Positions 32,040 to 44,190 of a stretch of DNA of 64,000 bases are shown piece by piece. The stretch spans positions 99,489,479-99,553,478 of the forward strand of contig NC_134398.1 of NCBI RefSeq assembly GCF_050003625.1. The letters run 5' to 3'. How positions within the stretch are numbered: the stretch's first letter is position 1; each line of letters opens with the position of its first letter. The notes beneath the pieces are model-generated. The model saw only the letters and a list, made by a program, of their open reading frames with translations. It was not told the origin of the DNA and did not search any database. The translations under genes were made by a program, and so were the position numbers. This stretch comes from Haematobia irritans (lineage: Eukaryota; Arthropoda; Insecta; Diptera; Muscidae).

Positions 32040-34826
32040 ATGTCGATTGTGAATGATAATAATGGACTATCCAGAGACGCTACGTCAAATATGATAAGGA
32101 TTTTATGTAGACGTAAGATTGGATTGAAAGTATGCCATATTAATGCGCAGAGTATAAGGAATAAGATTGACGAATTCCGCTTAATATTCGGTGGCTCGGA
32201 CGTTGATGTCATATGTATCTCAGAGACGTGGCTTTCAAGAGACATACCGGACAGTCTCGTCAATTTAAGTGGTTACAATATATATAGGAACGACAGACGA
32301 AGGCGAGGGGGTGCGGTCGCGATTTATGTCAAAGGTTCGTTGGTGTCCAAAATGTCATATGCGTCAGGTGATGATGTGGCCATTGAGTTCCTTGCTGTTG
32401 AGATCGAGTCTTTTCGGAAGAGTATTCTCGTAGGATGTATTTATCGGCCTCATGCTGATATTGTGTTTGGGAATTTTTTCACGGATTTGGCTACGTTGAC
32501 GGTGGCGTACAATGATGTAATCGTGACTGGGGATTTCAATTCGAACCTGCTGACTCAGACGACCTTACCTACTGAAATGTCTTCTTTGAATCTTTTCCCG
32601 GTCAATACCTCGGTGCCGACTCACTATACCTCCACGAATAATACACTACTGGATTTGTTTTTCGTGGGTGATCTCAGGGAGGTCTTATTGTACGACCAAC
32701 TGTCAGCTTCATGTTTTTCGAAACATGATTTGATATTTTTAACGTACAACTTTCAACTACAGCGGATTGAACAGTCATATTCATATAGGGATTTTAGGAA
32801 TTTGGACCACGACCTGCTATCTCATCGAATTGCTGATATAGATTGGGATCGGATATATCGGTTTCCGGATGTGGATCAGCAGATAGAGTTTTTGCATGAT
32901 AGCGTTCAGTCCCTTTTTGATGCTTGCGTTCCGATTCGTACCAGGACAGTAGGATCGGGATAGAATCATTGGTATAGTAATGACGTACGTATAGCTATTC
33001 GGGAGAGGGATGAGGCATATACCAGGTGGAAACGTTTTATGACTGATTTCCTGAGGGATGAGTTTCGATCCGCTAGGAGAAATGCGAACACCAGGATCCG
33101 CAATGCTAAGGTTGGGTACTATTGTAGCCGTTTTCGCTCCGCTATCGAGACAAGGGCGAAGTGGAAAACCTTAAGGGAGATAGGGATTGGTAGGAGATCA
33201 GGTACGTCTGACATGTCAATTGATGTAAATGAGGTAAACGCAGCATTTGTCGCTGTGCCGTCCGCGGAAATAGATCCCAGTTTCTACGATCGGGAGGACA
33301 ATGTCCTTCGCGACTTCATGGGCTTGGGTGAATATGAATTTAGATGCGTGGATAGTATGGAAGTGCTTGCAGCTTTCATGGATGTAAGATCCACCTCAGT
33401 GGGTATCGATGGCATGGATCCTAGATTCATAAAAATCCTCTTACCACAAATCATTCAGCATGTTACGTACATATTCAACACCGTCCTGACAACCAGTCAC
33501 TTTCCGGGTGCATGGAAACATGCCAAAGTGATTCCTATTCCAAAGACTACCGCCGAGTATGGTCCTATTGCGATATTACCATATTTGTCGAAGGTCCTTG
33601 AAAAAATCATGCATCGGCAGATGGTTGAGTACCTCGAAGGCTCATCCCTCATATCATCAAGACAATCTGGTTTCCGTTCTGGTCACAGTTGTCTTACCGC
33701 TCTGACGGTGGTCTGCGAGTATCTGAGACATGAAACGGATGATGGGAAATTGAGTTTCTTGGTATTGCTTGACCACTCAAAGGCTTTTGACACCGTTGAT
33801 CACTCTCTTTTATGTCTGAAACTTAGGCGCTTCTTCAATTTCTCCCCCAGTGCCATCCGTTTGTTGCAATCTTATCTTTCGAATCGGTCACTGTCCGTTC
33901 ATATGAATTCGAATATTTCAGAGTCGCTTCCATGCTTGAAAGGGGTACCACAGGGATCTACATTGGGGCCTCTGCTATTTTCCGCGTATATAAATGACCT
34001 GCCTCGATTCCTGTCCCATTGTAATATACGGATGTGTGCTGATGACGTGCAGATTTACTTGAGTAGCGCGAGGAATTCACTCAGGGAGCGTGTGGCCCAT
34101 CTCAATAACTGAGCTACTGCCAACGGCTTGCTGCTTAATCCAAGGAAATCGAAATGTTTGATAGTGCATGGACGCGGTGTTCGTCCCCTTTATTTTATTG
34201 ACATTTTATTGAACGGTCAGAGAATAGAAATAGTACGTGCGGCTAATAATCTTGGTTTGACATTGAATAGCACGCTCACATGGAGTGATCATATCAATGC
34301 TACTGTGGGGCGGACATATTCGAAGTTAAGGTCGCTCTGGTCAACTAGACATTTAACTCCACGCAATATTCGTATACTTCTGGCGAAATGTGTTTTGGTC
34401 CCCGGTGTTTTGTACGGGTGTGAGCTTTTTTCCAAATGTGACTCGGCGAACCAACGGAAGATGAATGTGCTCTATAATAATATAGTGAGATATGTATATG
34501 GTCTCAATCGTTTCGTGAACATTTCTCGTTACCAAAATCTTTTGTATGGTTTTTCGTTCGAGAGACTATTGGTTTGCAGAACGCTGTTGTTCCTTCATAA
34601 GATTATTTACACTCAGGGGCCATCATCACTACATGAGAAGTTGAGATTCGCTAGATCGGTCAGAGGTAGATTACTCGTCCCAACTAGACATCGTACTTTG
34701 GTGTCAGAATGGCACTTCTTCGTCAATTCAGTGCGTCTCTGGAACTCCCTTCCACGCAGCTTACAACTTAACAGTAACGCAAAGGATTTCAAAAAACAAC
34801 TTTATCTTTACCTTAGTACTAACTAA
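32040..34826 (+). pseudogene. CR1/Jockey-superfamily LINE ORF2 (endonuclease + RT), two in-frame stops
   Basis: One frame runs the full ~929 codons. The endonuclease occupies residues ~30-230 (VCHINAQSIRNKIDEFRLIF; VICISETWLSRDIP; RRRRGGAVAIYVKG; VGCIYRPHAD; DVIVTGDFNSN). The linker (RDEAYTRWKRFMTDFLRDEF) follows a TAG at 32961. RT motifs are GPIAILPYLSKVLEKIM, RQSGFRSGHSCLTAL, LLDHSKAFDTVDHSL, GVPQGSTLGPLLFSAYIND and the catalytic CADD at about 34037. A TGA at 34110 stands where relatives have Trp (LNN*ATANGLLLNPRKS). The C-terminal domain ends WNSLPRSLQLNSNAKDFKKQ. There is no RNase H. It needs only two base changes to be open, so it is a young pseudogene or a sequencing/repeat consensus issue. 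Confidence 0.88.
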
Positions 34827-35530
<704 letters not shown>

Positions 35531-36494
35531 TGAAAATTGGAAAAATTCCCTACATTTGTATAAAAAATGAAAAATCTGTCCTTTTTTTCCTACAGTTGTA
35601 ATTTTGAAAAAATCCCTACAAAAAAGGATTTTTCCCTACGCATGGCATCACTGGTTCCAGGCTTCCAAGTTGTTCCTGTTAACCTACCTCGTCTGACAGC
35701 AAATTGTTCCTATCACTATTGTTCTGTTAATTTCTTCTATTTACTGTTTCCTGATTGTCGTCTCACCGATTCCTGTAATCGCTTCAATTGTTCCCTTCAC
35801 CGGCTTGCATTTTATGTTACTATTTGTGACTATCTCTTTATTATGCCAACGTACACCAGTTTTGTTTCTTCTCAACTTCATTTTTTCTGGTTGTAATAGT
35901 CCCTTTTTTGGATTCTAAAGAAGTTGAATTTATTTTGATCATTTAAACCAGTTTTATTTTTATACTCTTAATTATTTTTTCTGGTCCGTAATTATTTTAA
36001 CTTTAACTTTACTATATAAACTTATCAATTAACCTTTGAACTGGCTTACCATAGCTGAATAAATAAATAAATAAATATCATTAAGTTTCAAGATTTTATG
36101 TTCCGTTACTTTTTTGTTCCTTAAACCGTGTTTGCCGTTTAAAATTTTTTTACATTTTCGTTTTTAAGGGACATTCAATTTAGTCACTATAATTAGAAAA
36201 AAAAACAAAAAATGAGCCAAATAAAGTCAGAAAATTTAAAAAGAGACAGAAAAGGGACAGCAGTTCAAAAAATGGCCAATTTTGCTCTTTGTTACGTTTG
36301 CCTGCTGTAGAGTGTATATTTTTCGCAAGGTGTAAGGTGACACGGTGGCTTTGCCGGCTACTCGTCGATTTGGGCAGGTTCTTCACCACGAAATATACAA
36401 ACAAACGTGAACATAATTTCTTCGTGTCTGGAAATAACATAAAACACAGGATGGATGATATATATAATCGGACGGACAAATTTTCTCCAAAAAC
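35531..36494. repeat. ~1-kb dispersed repeat, right copy
   Basis: Direct-orientation copy of 28617-29612 with scattered substitutions and small indels. The flanks differ after TTTTCTCCAAAAA. It lies directly after the CR1-like LINE tail. Confidence 0.8.
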
Positions 36495-37668
36495 GTATAC
36501 TCGGGGAATAAACTCGGACTATTGGTTGAGCCTCCCACCCACTCTGCTATTTATACCAGCAGCCATGTATCGCCTCTGGCTCTCTCAAAAGAAAGCGATA
36601 CCCTACCAAAAGTAAGGTCGTCTGATCGGTTACTCCATTAACTCACCCGAGACACACAACCCACTCACGCACGTCAACCATTTGCAGTACAATTTAATAT
36701 TCAAAATTCAATTAAAACACAATTTAATATTCAAAATTCAATTAAAACAAAAAATAAAAATTAACCGTAGATGCATCTACCATCATATTTAGATTCTTTT
36801 TTTTTTATTATTTACTCACCCTTTAAGAGCACAGGCCTATACTCTGAAAGAGTGTAATGGAGAATAAGAAATTCTCTAGCTAAAAATTGTAAAAATAATA
36901 CTGACGAATATATACATATATGTATATTTGTGTTGTTTTACATTATTATCTTTATTATCTTTGCTCTTTGTTTATATTATTTGTTATTTTTTTTTTGTGG
37001 TTTTGTTTTGAAAGTTGAGATTCTTCAATTTGTTTTCAATATATTTGTATCATAAATTTTTTCATAACTTATATATTATACATAAACGCAGTTTCAAAAA
37101 TGCTTTTTTTCTTTTGTTAAAAAATAGTTGTGTTAAGGTAACCTTAACCCATTTTTCCGTGTTTAATTCAGAAAAAAATTTAACTGTCTTAATCTTTGTT
37201 GTGTGTGTTTGTCTCTTTATTTTCTTGTGTTCTTTTTTACGAGTTCAACGCGATTTTTATATACTGTTTATTAAGGTTCAACAAGTCCAAGCTTTTCTTG
37301 TATTTTTTTTTTTAGAAATGTGTTCAATCTTCTCTTTATGTCGCAGGCAATGATCTTCATGTCTGGACGGTCTCGTCGTTTTCTTTTTCTTCTCCCTTCT
37401 CTTAAAAGAAGTATGAAAGATGTCATTATCAGAGTAGTTTCTTCTTCTTACTTCTATACTCTGGGTCTCCCAGAGCGTTTTATTTCGAAGTCGGCACAAG
37501 ACGATGCAACACTGTTCGAAAGGCGAGTTCAGACATCCAAGTCCAAAACAATTCACAATCATTGACCGTTACACCTTTAGATCTAGTAACGGCAACGCTG
37601 TAACGTATGTTTCCTTTCCTCTCTTCGTGATTCGTCGCTAAGCTACGTTTAGTCGGTTATAGACGGGA
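36495..37668. other. no gene recognised; short tandem repeat inside
   Basis: GC-richer start (ACTCGGGGAATAAACTCGGA …) may be part of an LTR or promoter, but no partner was found. A 30-bp unit beginning AATTTAATATTCAAAATTCA is duplicated at 36691-36750. The 81-codon stretch 37320-37565 and the 112-codon stretch 37015-37353 show no family signature. Confidence 0.4.
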
Positions 37669-37788
37669 GGCTGAACTTTAAGCTTAATATCGAAGAAAGG
37701 GCGAGGCAAAAAGGCAATAGGAAAAAGTGAGGCTGAAACCGAAAACCTGTAATGCTATTGGTGTTGTGATCTGGAGTCCGGAAATTTA

Positions 37789-39144
37789 CACCCAGAAAAA
37801 AGTGACCCATTCTTTAAGTTAAAATGAACTCATTGTGAAGAAAGGTGAACTTCGTATAGCGCCAAACACATTTTTATTTGTTTGAAGGATGTGATATTCG
37901 TAGAAATTAGGTAGAATGTATTCCATATATTAGTTAACTTTTTCCTATATTTATGTACCACTATACTACAGAATGAAAAAATTTAACTGAATTGATTTCA
38001 TATATGAAATGATTTTATTGAACTTTTTTCATTTATTTGGACATCCATCTCACATATTTGTGGTTAGCCTTTTACTTCAAAATTAGAACTGCTTATCTTC
38101 GTTTTTAAATACAATTTTGATTATTTATATAGGCAATTTTTTCTTCAATAATATATTTATTAAGAATCATCAGCATCGAAATATTAGTTTATTATTCCAC
38201 TATTTCCATGTAATGTTATCAACTGTAAAACGCATTTTTCTTCTACTTGTACCTTCCACGTTTAATAACTTGCTGCCAAACTATTTTGTCCTTTGACAAT
38301 TTCAATACCTACAAATATAAAATCATAAACGAATTTTTTCACAAAAGTTTAGCGTAACTGAATGTTATCTTATAATTGAAGATTCCAAAATGAATACGAA
38401 TGAAGGGATTGTTATTCTTCTGGTGTTTTCTTTCTTTGTACACCATCACGAACATTCATGTACGTATTGTTTGTTGTTTATGTTTAATAATTTTCAAAAT
38501 ACGAAACATTTACTCACTAATTTAATATAACAAATATCTTATATATTTTATTTGTTATTTATTATATTAGTTTACTAATTTATTTTTTTAAAAATCTCTC
38601 CGTATACCATAACAACACGATTCCAACTAAAAAAACAACCCACACGCAAACATATCGATTACAGGTAGATAAAAGAAATATAGGAAAATTTCCTATATTC
38701 TAATAAGTGTGTTTCTTTAAGTTTTGAAAGGATTGAATACTTCTTAGTACGAATGAACTAAAATATTTGTCTATGCCAAGTGTTATTCGTATGTATGATA
38801 AGCTTTCTATAATAAAGGAAGTAAGAATGATCATTTTAGGAAATTTTACTAAATTTGGGGTTTAGTTCGGTTTTTGTTTATTTTTATGAATGATTTGTTA
38901 TCAGTGAATAAAATTTTCTTTTTCAGTAGTAAATTCTTATACCCAGCGAAGAAAACAGTATTAGCAAAATTTTGCCTTATTCTAGTTAATGAAATTCCTA
39001 ACTGCTTTCAGTTTAGGATTTTGTTTACTGAAACAAGTAAATCTTATTATTTCACACAAAAATTTACCTTAATGGAAATAAAATGGCTAAACTAAATTGA
39101 TGAACATTTTTTCCTTTAGTTTAGAAGGCACTTTTTTCTGGGTG
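37789..39144. mobile_element. TA-target DNA element, perfect 16-bp TIR
   Basis: The ends CACCCAGAAAAAAGTG and CACTTTTTTCTGGGTG are perfect inverted repeats flanked by TA. The element splits the LOA relic between GGAGTCCGG and GCAGCCGACAAG. An inner block around 38680-38870 (AAGCTTTCTATAATAAAGGA) recurs at 48590-48780. No transposase; the 73-codon stretch 38874-39095 is unsupported. Confidence 0.88.
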
Positions 39145-39322
39145 TAGCAGCCGACAAGTTTAGATAAAATTTAGTGAATGGCATGTTTGCGAGATAAAGT
39201 ATAATGACTACTGCATAAGCTGTCATGATGCAAAGGAAAGGGATTCAATTAAACACCTCTTGTGTAGGTGTCCTGCATTTTGCGTAAGCGAATACTGACG
39301 GACCTAGAAAATGTTAACTTAA

Positions 39323-39754
39323 CGCTTAAATGTACAAGAACACCGATTCCTTTCAAAAAATAAATAATATGCAAAATGGCAAAAAAAACATCTGCATCTG
39401 ACATTTTGTCTACATTTTGTTTCTTTGCATTTTTTTGCAAAAATAGTGATTGTATCTTAAAAGACACAGTGCGCATTAAACTAAGTTTTTGTTTAAACAG
39501 TTTTATTGCAGTAGAGCATATAGAATAGATATATTTTTACACTACACAATTTTTTACCAACATTCCATTAATTTCTGGTAAAAATTAATTATTCTCCAAT
39601 TGGTAGGTTTTTGAATTTTTGTGCAAAATTTAATTTAATTTTTCTTTCAATTTTTGTTTCAGTTTACACAGAAGTAGGATACATTTTGCGGAAAAACATA
39701 TTCTTTAAATATACGTTATGGTGTATTAATTGCAACAAAAAAAAAAAAAATCGG
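39323..39754. mobile_element. unassigned insertion in the LOA relic
   Basis: It interrupts the LINE between TGTTAACTTAA and TCAATATGCTAATG and ends with a run of A residues followed by TCGG. That could suggest a retroposed copy. No coding capacity recognised. Confidence 0.5.
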
Positions 39755-39849
39755 TCAATATGCTAATGGTTTTGGATCAATTAGGTTGGTTCAACAGAAA
39801 AATTAATTTGGTAACGACAAAAATTTGTAATGGGAATTTTTTAGCTAAT

Positions 39850-40017
39850 GGTGGGTATTAAGTTCGAGTTTAGTCGCCAAAATCGTCACTAAATCAGTAA
39901 AAAAGGCATCAAATTACACATTTTTGTTTCAGATTTCATTATAACTTGATGGGGAATAGCCAAAAGAAAAGTAATCGTGACAAATGACGATTTTAGCGGC
40001 TAAACTCGAACTTACCT
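39850..40017. mobile_element. MITE with AAGTTCGAG-type inverted repeats, copy 2
   Basis: It begins GGTGGGTATTAAGTTCGAGT and ends GGCTAAACTCGAACTTACC, inverted to each other. The inner block TATAACTTGATGGGGAATAGCC matches the copy at 7618-7799. The piggyBac-like element inserted at the TTAA that ends it. Confidence 0.85.
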
Positions 40018-40194
40018 TAACCCTTCGTTGCATGACATTGCATATATGCAATGTTAGTTAGTTTAGTAGTGCAATGTTAGAAAAGTAATCGTGAAAAATG
40101 ACGATTTTAGCGGCTAAACTCGAACTTACCTTAACCCTTCGTTGCATGACATTGCATATATGCAATGTTAGTTTCTTGCCTGTCTAGCTCCTAT
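39967..40194. repeat. 114-bp local tandem duplication across a transposon junction
   Basis: The segment from AAAAGTAATCGTGACAAATG through the MITE end, the TTAA and the CCCTTCGTTGCATG end of the next element recurs with a period of 114 bp (39967 and 40081). Thus two copies of the same MITE/piggyBac-like junction lie side by side. Confidence 0.85.
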
Positions 40195-40592
40195 TCTTTT
40201 ACATATTTTACCATAATTTTTTTTGTTATTCACATTTTGGAAGCTGTAGATTATATTTGATAAGGATTTTGTCCAGTATCGTAACAATTTCATTTAAATA
40301 AAGCGAAATTAAAATAAGCATTTTGAGTACCTCGAAAATTTTAACTTATTTGTTTTAATATTATGGAACTTTCTTAAAATTTTTTTAAATGTAAATATAA
40401 AATGATAAGTTTACTCTATTCTAAACGCTACGTATATAGTTTTGTAATACAAATTATATTTACAAGAGCTCTACAATGAATGATATCATATCTGCAATTT
40501 CATGCGTTTGAGCCGATATGAACTGTCATTGCATATATGCCATATAATTGCACATGTGCAATATCATGCATTCAATCAATTTTTCTTACTAC

Positions 40593-40734
40593 TAGGACAC
40601 TTAGCGACGAATATGAATATAAAACCGAGTATTTTGATGATGATGGAGATTTAAACACCGAGTTTGATATAAATCGAGGTCGTAGAAGAAGATTCGAGTT
40701 GATCCTTGGCCTACATCATTGGAGAATCGTATAA
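40593..40734 (+). other. short acidic ORF behind an AG acceptor-like site (uncertain exon)
   Basis: After TTTTTCTTACTACTAG the frame reads TLSDEYEYKTEYFDDDGDLN then TEFDINRGRRRRFEL and stops at 40734. The run of Asp/Glu/Tyr codons is protein-like. It could be the start of a vanished piggyBac-type transposase (often acidic at the N-terminus), or a captured exon. It lies inside the piggyBac-like element. Low confidence. Confidence 0.3.
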
Positions 40735-40794
40735 CATACAAGCTTCTGGATTGTAATTGTTACACGTATATCATCGTGATATATTGGTTAAATG

Positions 40795-41033
40795 GGTTCA
40801 CATTTGTTTTGCGGTGGTCTATCCCCTGTCAATATGTTGGTGACAATTTTAGGTGTTTAAAAGCTTCCTCATGGTGAAAGACCATTCGAGCTCGGCTATA
40901 GAGCTTAATATTGAATCGAACTGCACTCAATGATAAACAGAAGGTCAATATTGTGGTATCATAATTAACTGAAAAGTCTAAGTGAAAATGAAGTTTTGGT
41001 TCGCCATTATACCTACCCTAAGTAAAAACGAGG
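40795..41033 (+). mobile_element. decayed SINE copy (body and tail)
   Basis: It shares CTCGGCTATAGAGCTTAATA, GGTATCATAATTAACTGAA and GTCTAAGTGA with the full SINE at 14211-14555. Head, target duplications and TAACC tail are no longer clear. Confidence 0.65.
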
Positions 41034-41927
41034 GTCCAGGTTTCCATGTATCATATAAGCTGGCATATACCAAAACCAGTTTTCAGCTTGTGGTATGCTC
41101 CAACTTCTTTGTTCCATCATACCGATTCATATAAGATATGGCGGTTTCTTTATATTGTAAAAGCGTAGCATTTGAACTTAAACAGAGTTCCAAAGTCTCT
41201 TTTTCGTCAAAATACGGCTGCATACACAATCATCCGCTGCTCTGATTGCTATGACGTTTCTGTTCCTCTTTTCTTTAAGCATGGTAGTTCTCCAGTCTTT
41301 TTCTTGTTTGGGTCACCCCCTAGAAGTTTCGTCGCCCCTCCGACAATTCCACGAAGCCCGCCAAACGGTCTCGCATCTATGGGATTGCGTTCTCCAAGTT
41401 CACTTCCCTTTGTGTTAAATGCAAAACTGGGGAACTCTGTGCGTCAAAAAAGGCAGAAATTATTTAGAATCCCAAGAGTTTGACTTTTAACATTGCATCC
41501 CGAGAAGGAATATGATCACCTCAAACATGTTTCAGAAGTAAAGTGTTAGTTTTCGATGGGGAACATGTAACATGTTTGACACAACTATGCTATCTGATTT
41601 TGGCAAACATTTTATGTTTGGCAATAAAACAAATTTTTTTAGTAAAAATGTTCCATTTTCCCCATCCAGCAATAAAATTCTTCACTCAAGACATGTTTGA
41701 TCTGATCACTTTTCTCATCTACCTGTGATATATAGAGATAACAACGTGGACTAAGGAAATTGATTATCTGCATGAAATTGCATATATGCAATGTTACGTA
41801 AATTTTGCTCCAGTGATCAGAATCGAACGAAAATTGGTTTACGGTATCATAACTCCATATACAAAAATTCTAACATACCAAAAAATTTTTATTCTTGCTC
41901 AAATTAAATCATGCAACGAAGGGTTAA

Positions 41928-42146
41928 AGGTGGGTAATATGTTCGGTTTTTCCACCAGAACTTTAAAAAAAGTTCAAAAATAAGCATGTCGATCATTATA
42001 TTTTCATCTAATTTTATCAAATCTTGGATGGAAAAGTTCTAAAGAATAGATTGTGGACAAATTAATCTTTTAAAATCAATTGATACAGAAAAGTAACCGT
42101 GAAAAAAAGCAGCTTTTTGGCTTGAATATCGAACATAGTACTTACC
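41928..42146. mobile_element. diverged MITE of the same AAGGTGGGTA type
   Basis: It opens AGGTGGGTAATATGTTCG and closes CGAACATAGTACTTACCTTA, an imperfect inverted pair related to the MITEs at 7618 and 39850. Immediately after it the LINE relic resumes with ATGTGGTATTACAATGG. Confidence 0.7.
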
Positions 42147-42230
42147 TTAATGTGGTATTACAATGGACTGAATCGTCTAAATGAGCCGGTTCTAAATCGG
42201 CCTGCCACTGTATCCCAACCTAACCTAACG

Positions 42231-42899
42231 CTGTTCAAATTTCTGAGTGTTTCAAAGCTTCTAGAATAAGCTTGAAATAACGGACTGTCATTATAAAATA
42301 ACCTAACCTATACGCGCAGAAAAAAACATGTTTGGACATGGTTGCCGCATCCATATTTAAGGCTTATCTAGAGCATGGAATGGTCGCGAAAACCATGTAT
42401 TTTGTCTTTTTTCTCTTTTTGTGAAAATAATTTTCTAGCTGAGAAATGTGCATGATTGCAATAAGCAATGGTTCTCAAATGCCGCAAATATATTCTATTA
42501 TTTAAACGATAGAATTTGAGACGGAAACATTATTCAATTTTTTGACTTTTTTGCAGGAAAAACTTTTTTATCGGCTACGTATAGATATGTCTAGAAATAT
42601 TATATGGTTATAAAGACCATGTACATTTTATTCGTGGTCATTTAAATTTTTAACCTTTTTGCAGCGAAAAGAATTTTATAAAAACTTTGAGCATGTACAC
42701 ATGACTTTCAGTTTGCGCATCAGTCTGTGTTTTGTGTTAATTTATTTATTCATAAGTGGTACGTTGTTTTATGTGAACATTAAAAAAGGGAAAACTAATT
42801 CCTATTATATTATATTGCTCTTCGAATATGATCGTGACAATCATGTTTCTTTTCTGCGTGTATAAACGAATAAATTATTTTGTTCATTTAATTTTTCAG
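42231..42899. other. spacer with SINE scrap and dispersed repeats
   Basis: 42231-42310 keeps a shortened SINE body (TGTTTCAAAGCTTCTAGAAT … AACCTAACCTA). From 42312 a sequence starting TACGCGCAGAAAAAAACATG resembles one end of the CACGC-type TA-target elements. About 42797-42865 repeats 2595-2665. No gene. Confidence 0.5.
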
Positions 42900-43187
42900 A
42901 CACATTTAAAAAACCATCACCCCCATCGAAAAGTCGACGTGTGCTAATTTATAGCAGTCAAAGTCCACGTTTGTCAAAATTTTTACTCCGCAAACGGATT
43001 CAACGCCCTAGGAAGGCACACATTGAGTGCAACAGTGATATACCTAGGCAACCTATAGACAATCGAAGTCATGAATCAAAAATTGCAATTCTCACCAAGT
43101 ACAGAAACGGAACCTTAATCAAGAAGCATACATATGAAAAGGATTATTATTCGGAAGAAAGTGATGACGACTACGATCTCGATAATG
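42900..43187 (+). CDS. candidate host-gene internal exon, unknown protein
   Basis: The block is bounded by a consensus 3' splice site (TTCATTTAATTTTTCAG, AG at 42898-42899) and a strong 5' splice site (GATAATG|GTAAGTA at 43188). It is 288 bp, a multiple of three, with symmetric phase 1-1. Its single open frame encodes 95 residues: a Pro/Ser/Lys start (TFKKPSPPSKSRRVLIYSSQ), a basic middle (SKFLLRKRIQRPRKAH), then KIAILTKYRNGTLIKK and an acidic end (DYYSEESDDDYDLDNG). It does not resemble any transposon protein in the window, and its codon usage is far less AT-skewed than the surroundings. I do not recognise the protein. Neighbouring exons were not found with confidence. Confidence 0.5.
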
Positions 43188-43429
43188 GTAAGTACACAAA
43201 TGGCATACTTGATTATTCCACACGAAATATTGGTACAGTCTGAATTTTCAATATGAAGCTATCTTACATAAAATGTCTACCGCACAGAAAAACAATGAAC
43301 CATGAATCAACAAATTTTAAGGTAACCTAAAAACCCTAGTTCAATTCAATTCAATGCGCCCAAATCCTTTACCTGTCGTAAACAAATTTGGATCAGTTAA
43401 ATAAAGCAAGAATTTATTGAAGCATCTAA

Positions 43430-44190
43430 AATGGAGCAAACATTGTTTGCCCCGGTTGCAAAAGACATCCTTGTGTGTATTATTAACAAAGTAACAGTGG
43501 ACAGAATAATTCCAAAGCTCAAATAGTGGGAAATTGAGAACGCAATGTCTGGCGTCTACTCACAGGTGCTAGAAAATTTCCTGGTCCAAGCCGTCGACGT
43601 GAAGATGCTGGGTGGTATCAAGGACGTTTTAAGCTAAACGAATTTGCTGACGGGAATATCAATAGATTGTTTTAAAATTGCATTAATGTTAACTTGTGAA
43701 GCTTGGATAAGAGCCGTTTTGGCGTGAGTGTGATCAAAAAGGCATGCGGTGTTTATATAGTGCAATAAATCATTGTCGCATATAACAACTTCACAGAATC
43801 TATTGTGTTATGGCTTTAGGGGTCTTTCCATATTGTTCCGCGAAATCGTAAATGTTTGGTGTGTTCTTTGTCATTAGCGAGGCTAGAAACTACCTTACAT
43901 ATTCCAGGGGAACTATAATTTGTTGGTATGCCTCTGGCTACATGCAAGCTCTTACTGCATGAGAAGGCTGTTATGATGGGAGAATTGCAAGGGTTGCTAC
44001 GACACCAAGCAAATATGGCCCTATTTAAACTTAAACCGCACACTAGATATGCTAGTGTTCTCTAGACGTCAGATATCACTGCTTTAACGGGTTGCTGCCT
44101 GGAAGGTGAGTGTGCAAAAACTATTGGAGGGAAGTGTAATGATTACTGTATGAGCTGTATTTATTTAAGCAAATACATATTTGATGCTTA
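43430..44190 (+). pseudogene. LOA-like LINE relic, copy 3 (ORF1 and RNase H/C-terminal pieces)
   Basis: 43430-43830 matches ORF1 of the 15-kb LINE (GTTGCAAAAGACATCCTTGT; TCTGGCGTCTACTCACAGGT; GGTGGTATCAAGGACGTTTT). 43874-44150 matches the end of RNase H and the C-terminal region (AACTACCTTACATATTCCAG; CTAGATATGCTAGTGTTCTC). Everything between is deleted. It has the unoccupied mariner target (GGGAAGTGTAATGATTACTG at about 44130). Confidence 0.85.

Larger units (their letters stand above)
40135..41923. mobile_element. piggyBac-like non-autonomous element
   Basis: It is flanked by TTAA (40131-40134 and 41924-41927) and has inverted ends CCCTTCGTTGCATG / CATGCAACGAAGGG, as expected for the piggyBac superfamily. 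Next to the left end is the palindrome TTGCATATATGCAA, which recurs near the right end at about 41780. No transposase catalytic domain was recognised. A decayed SINE body lies inside at 40795-41033. The 103-codon stretch 41172-41483 has no family signature. Confidence 0.82.
37669..42230 (+). pseudogene. LOA-like LINE relic, copy 2, with nested insertions
   Basis: Four islands match ORF2 and the 3' end of the LINE at 15189-20517. They are 37669-37786 (… CTGAACTTTAAGCTTAATAT …), 39147-39322 (GCAGCCGACAAGTTTAGA; TATAATGACTACTGC; AAACACCTCTTGTGTAGGTG), 39755-39849 (TTGGTTCAACAGAAAAATTA) and 42147-42230 (TGTGGTATTACAATGGACTG … CCTAACCTAAC). Between them sit a TIR element, an unassigned insert (39323-39754), and a MITE/piggyBac-like/MITE stack. 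There are large internal deletions and the copy is non-functional. Confidence 0.85.

Noticed and set aside
40593..43187. Splicing the 40.6-kb acidic ORF to the 42.9-kb candidate exon
   Set aside because: Phases could fit, but the donor GAG|GTCGTA is weak and the upstream ORF lies inside a piggyBac-like element; too speculative to call a gene.
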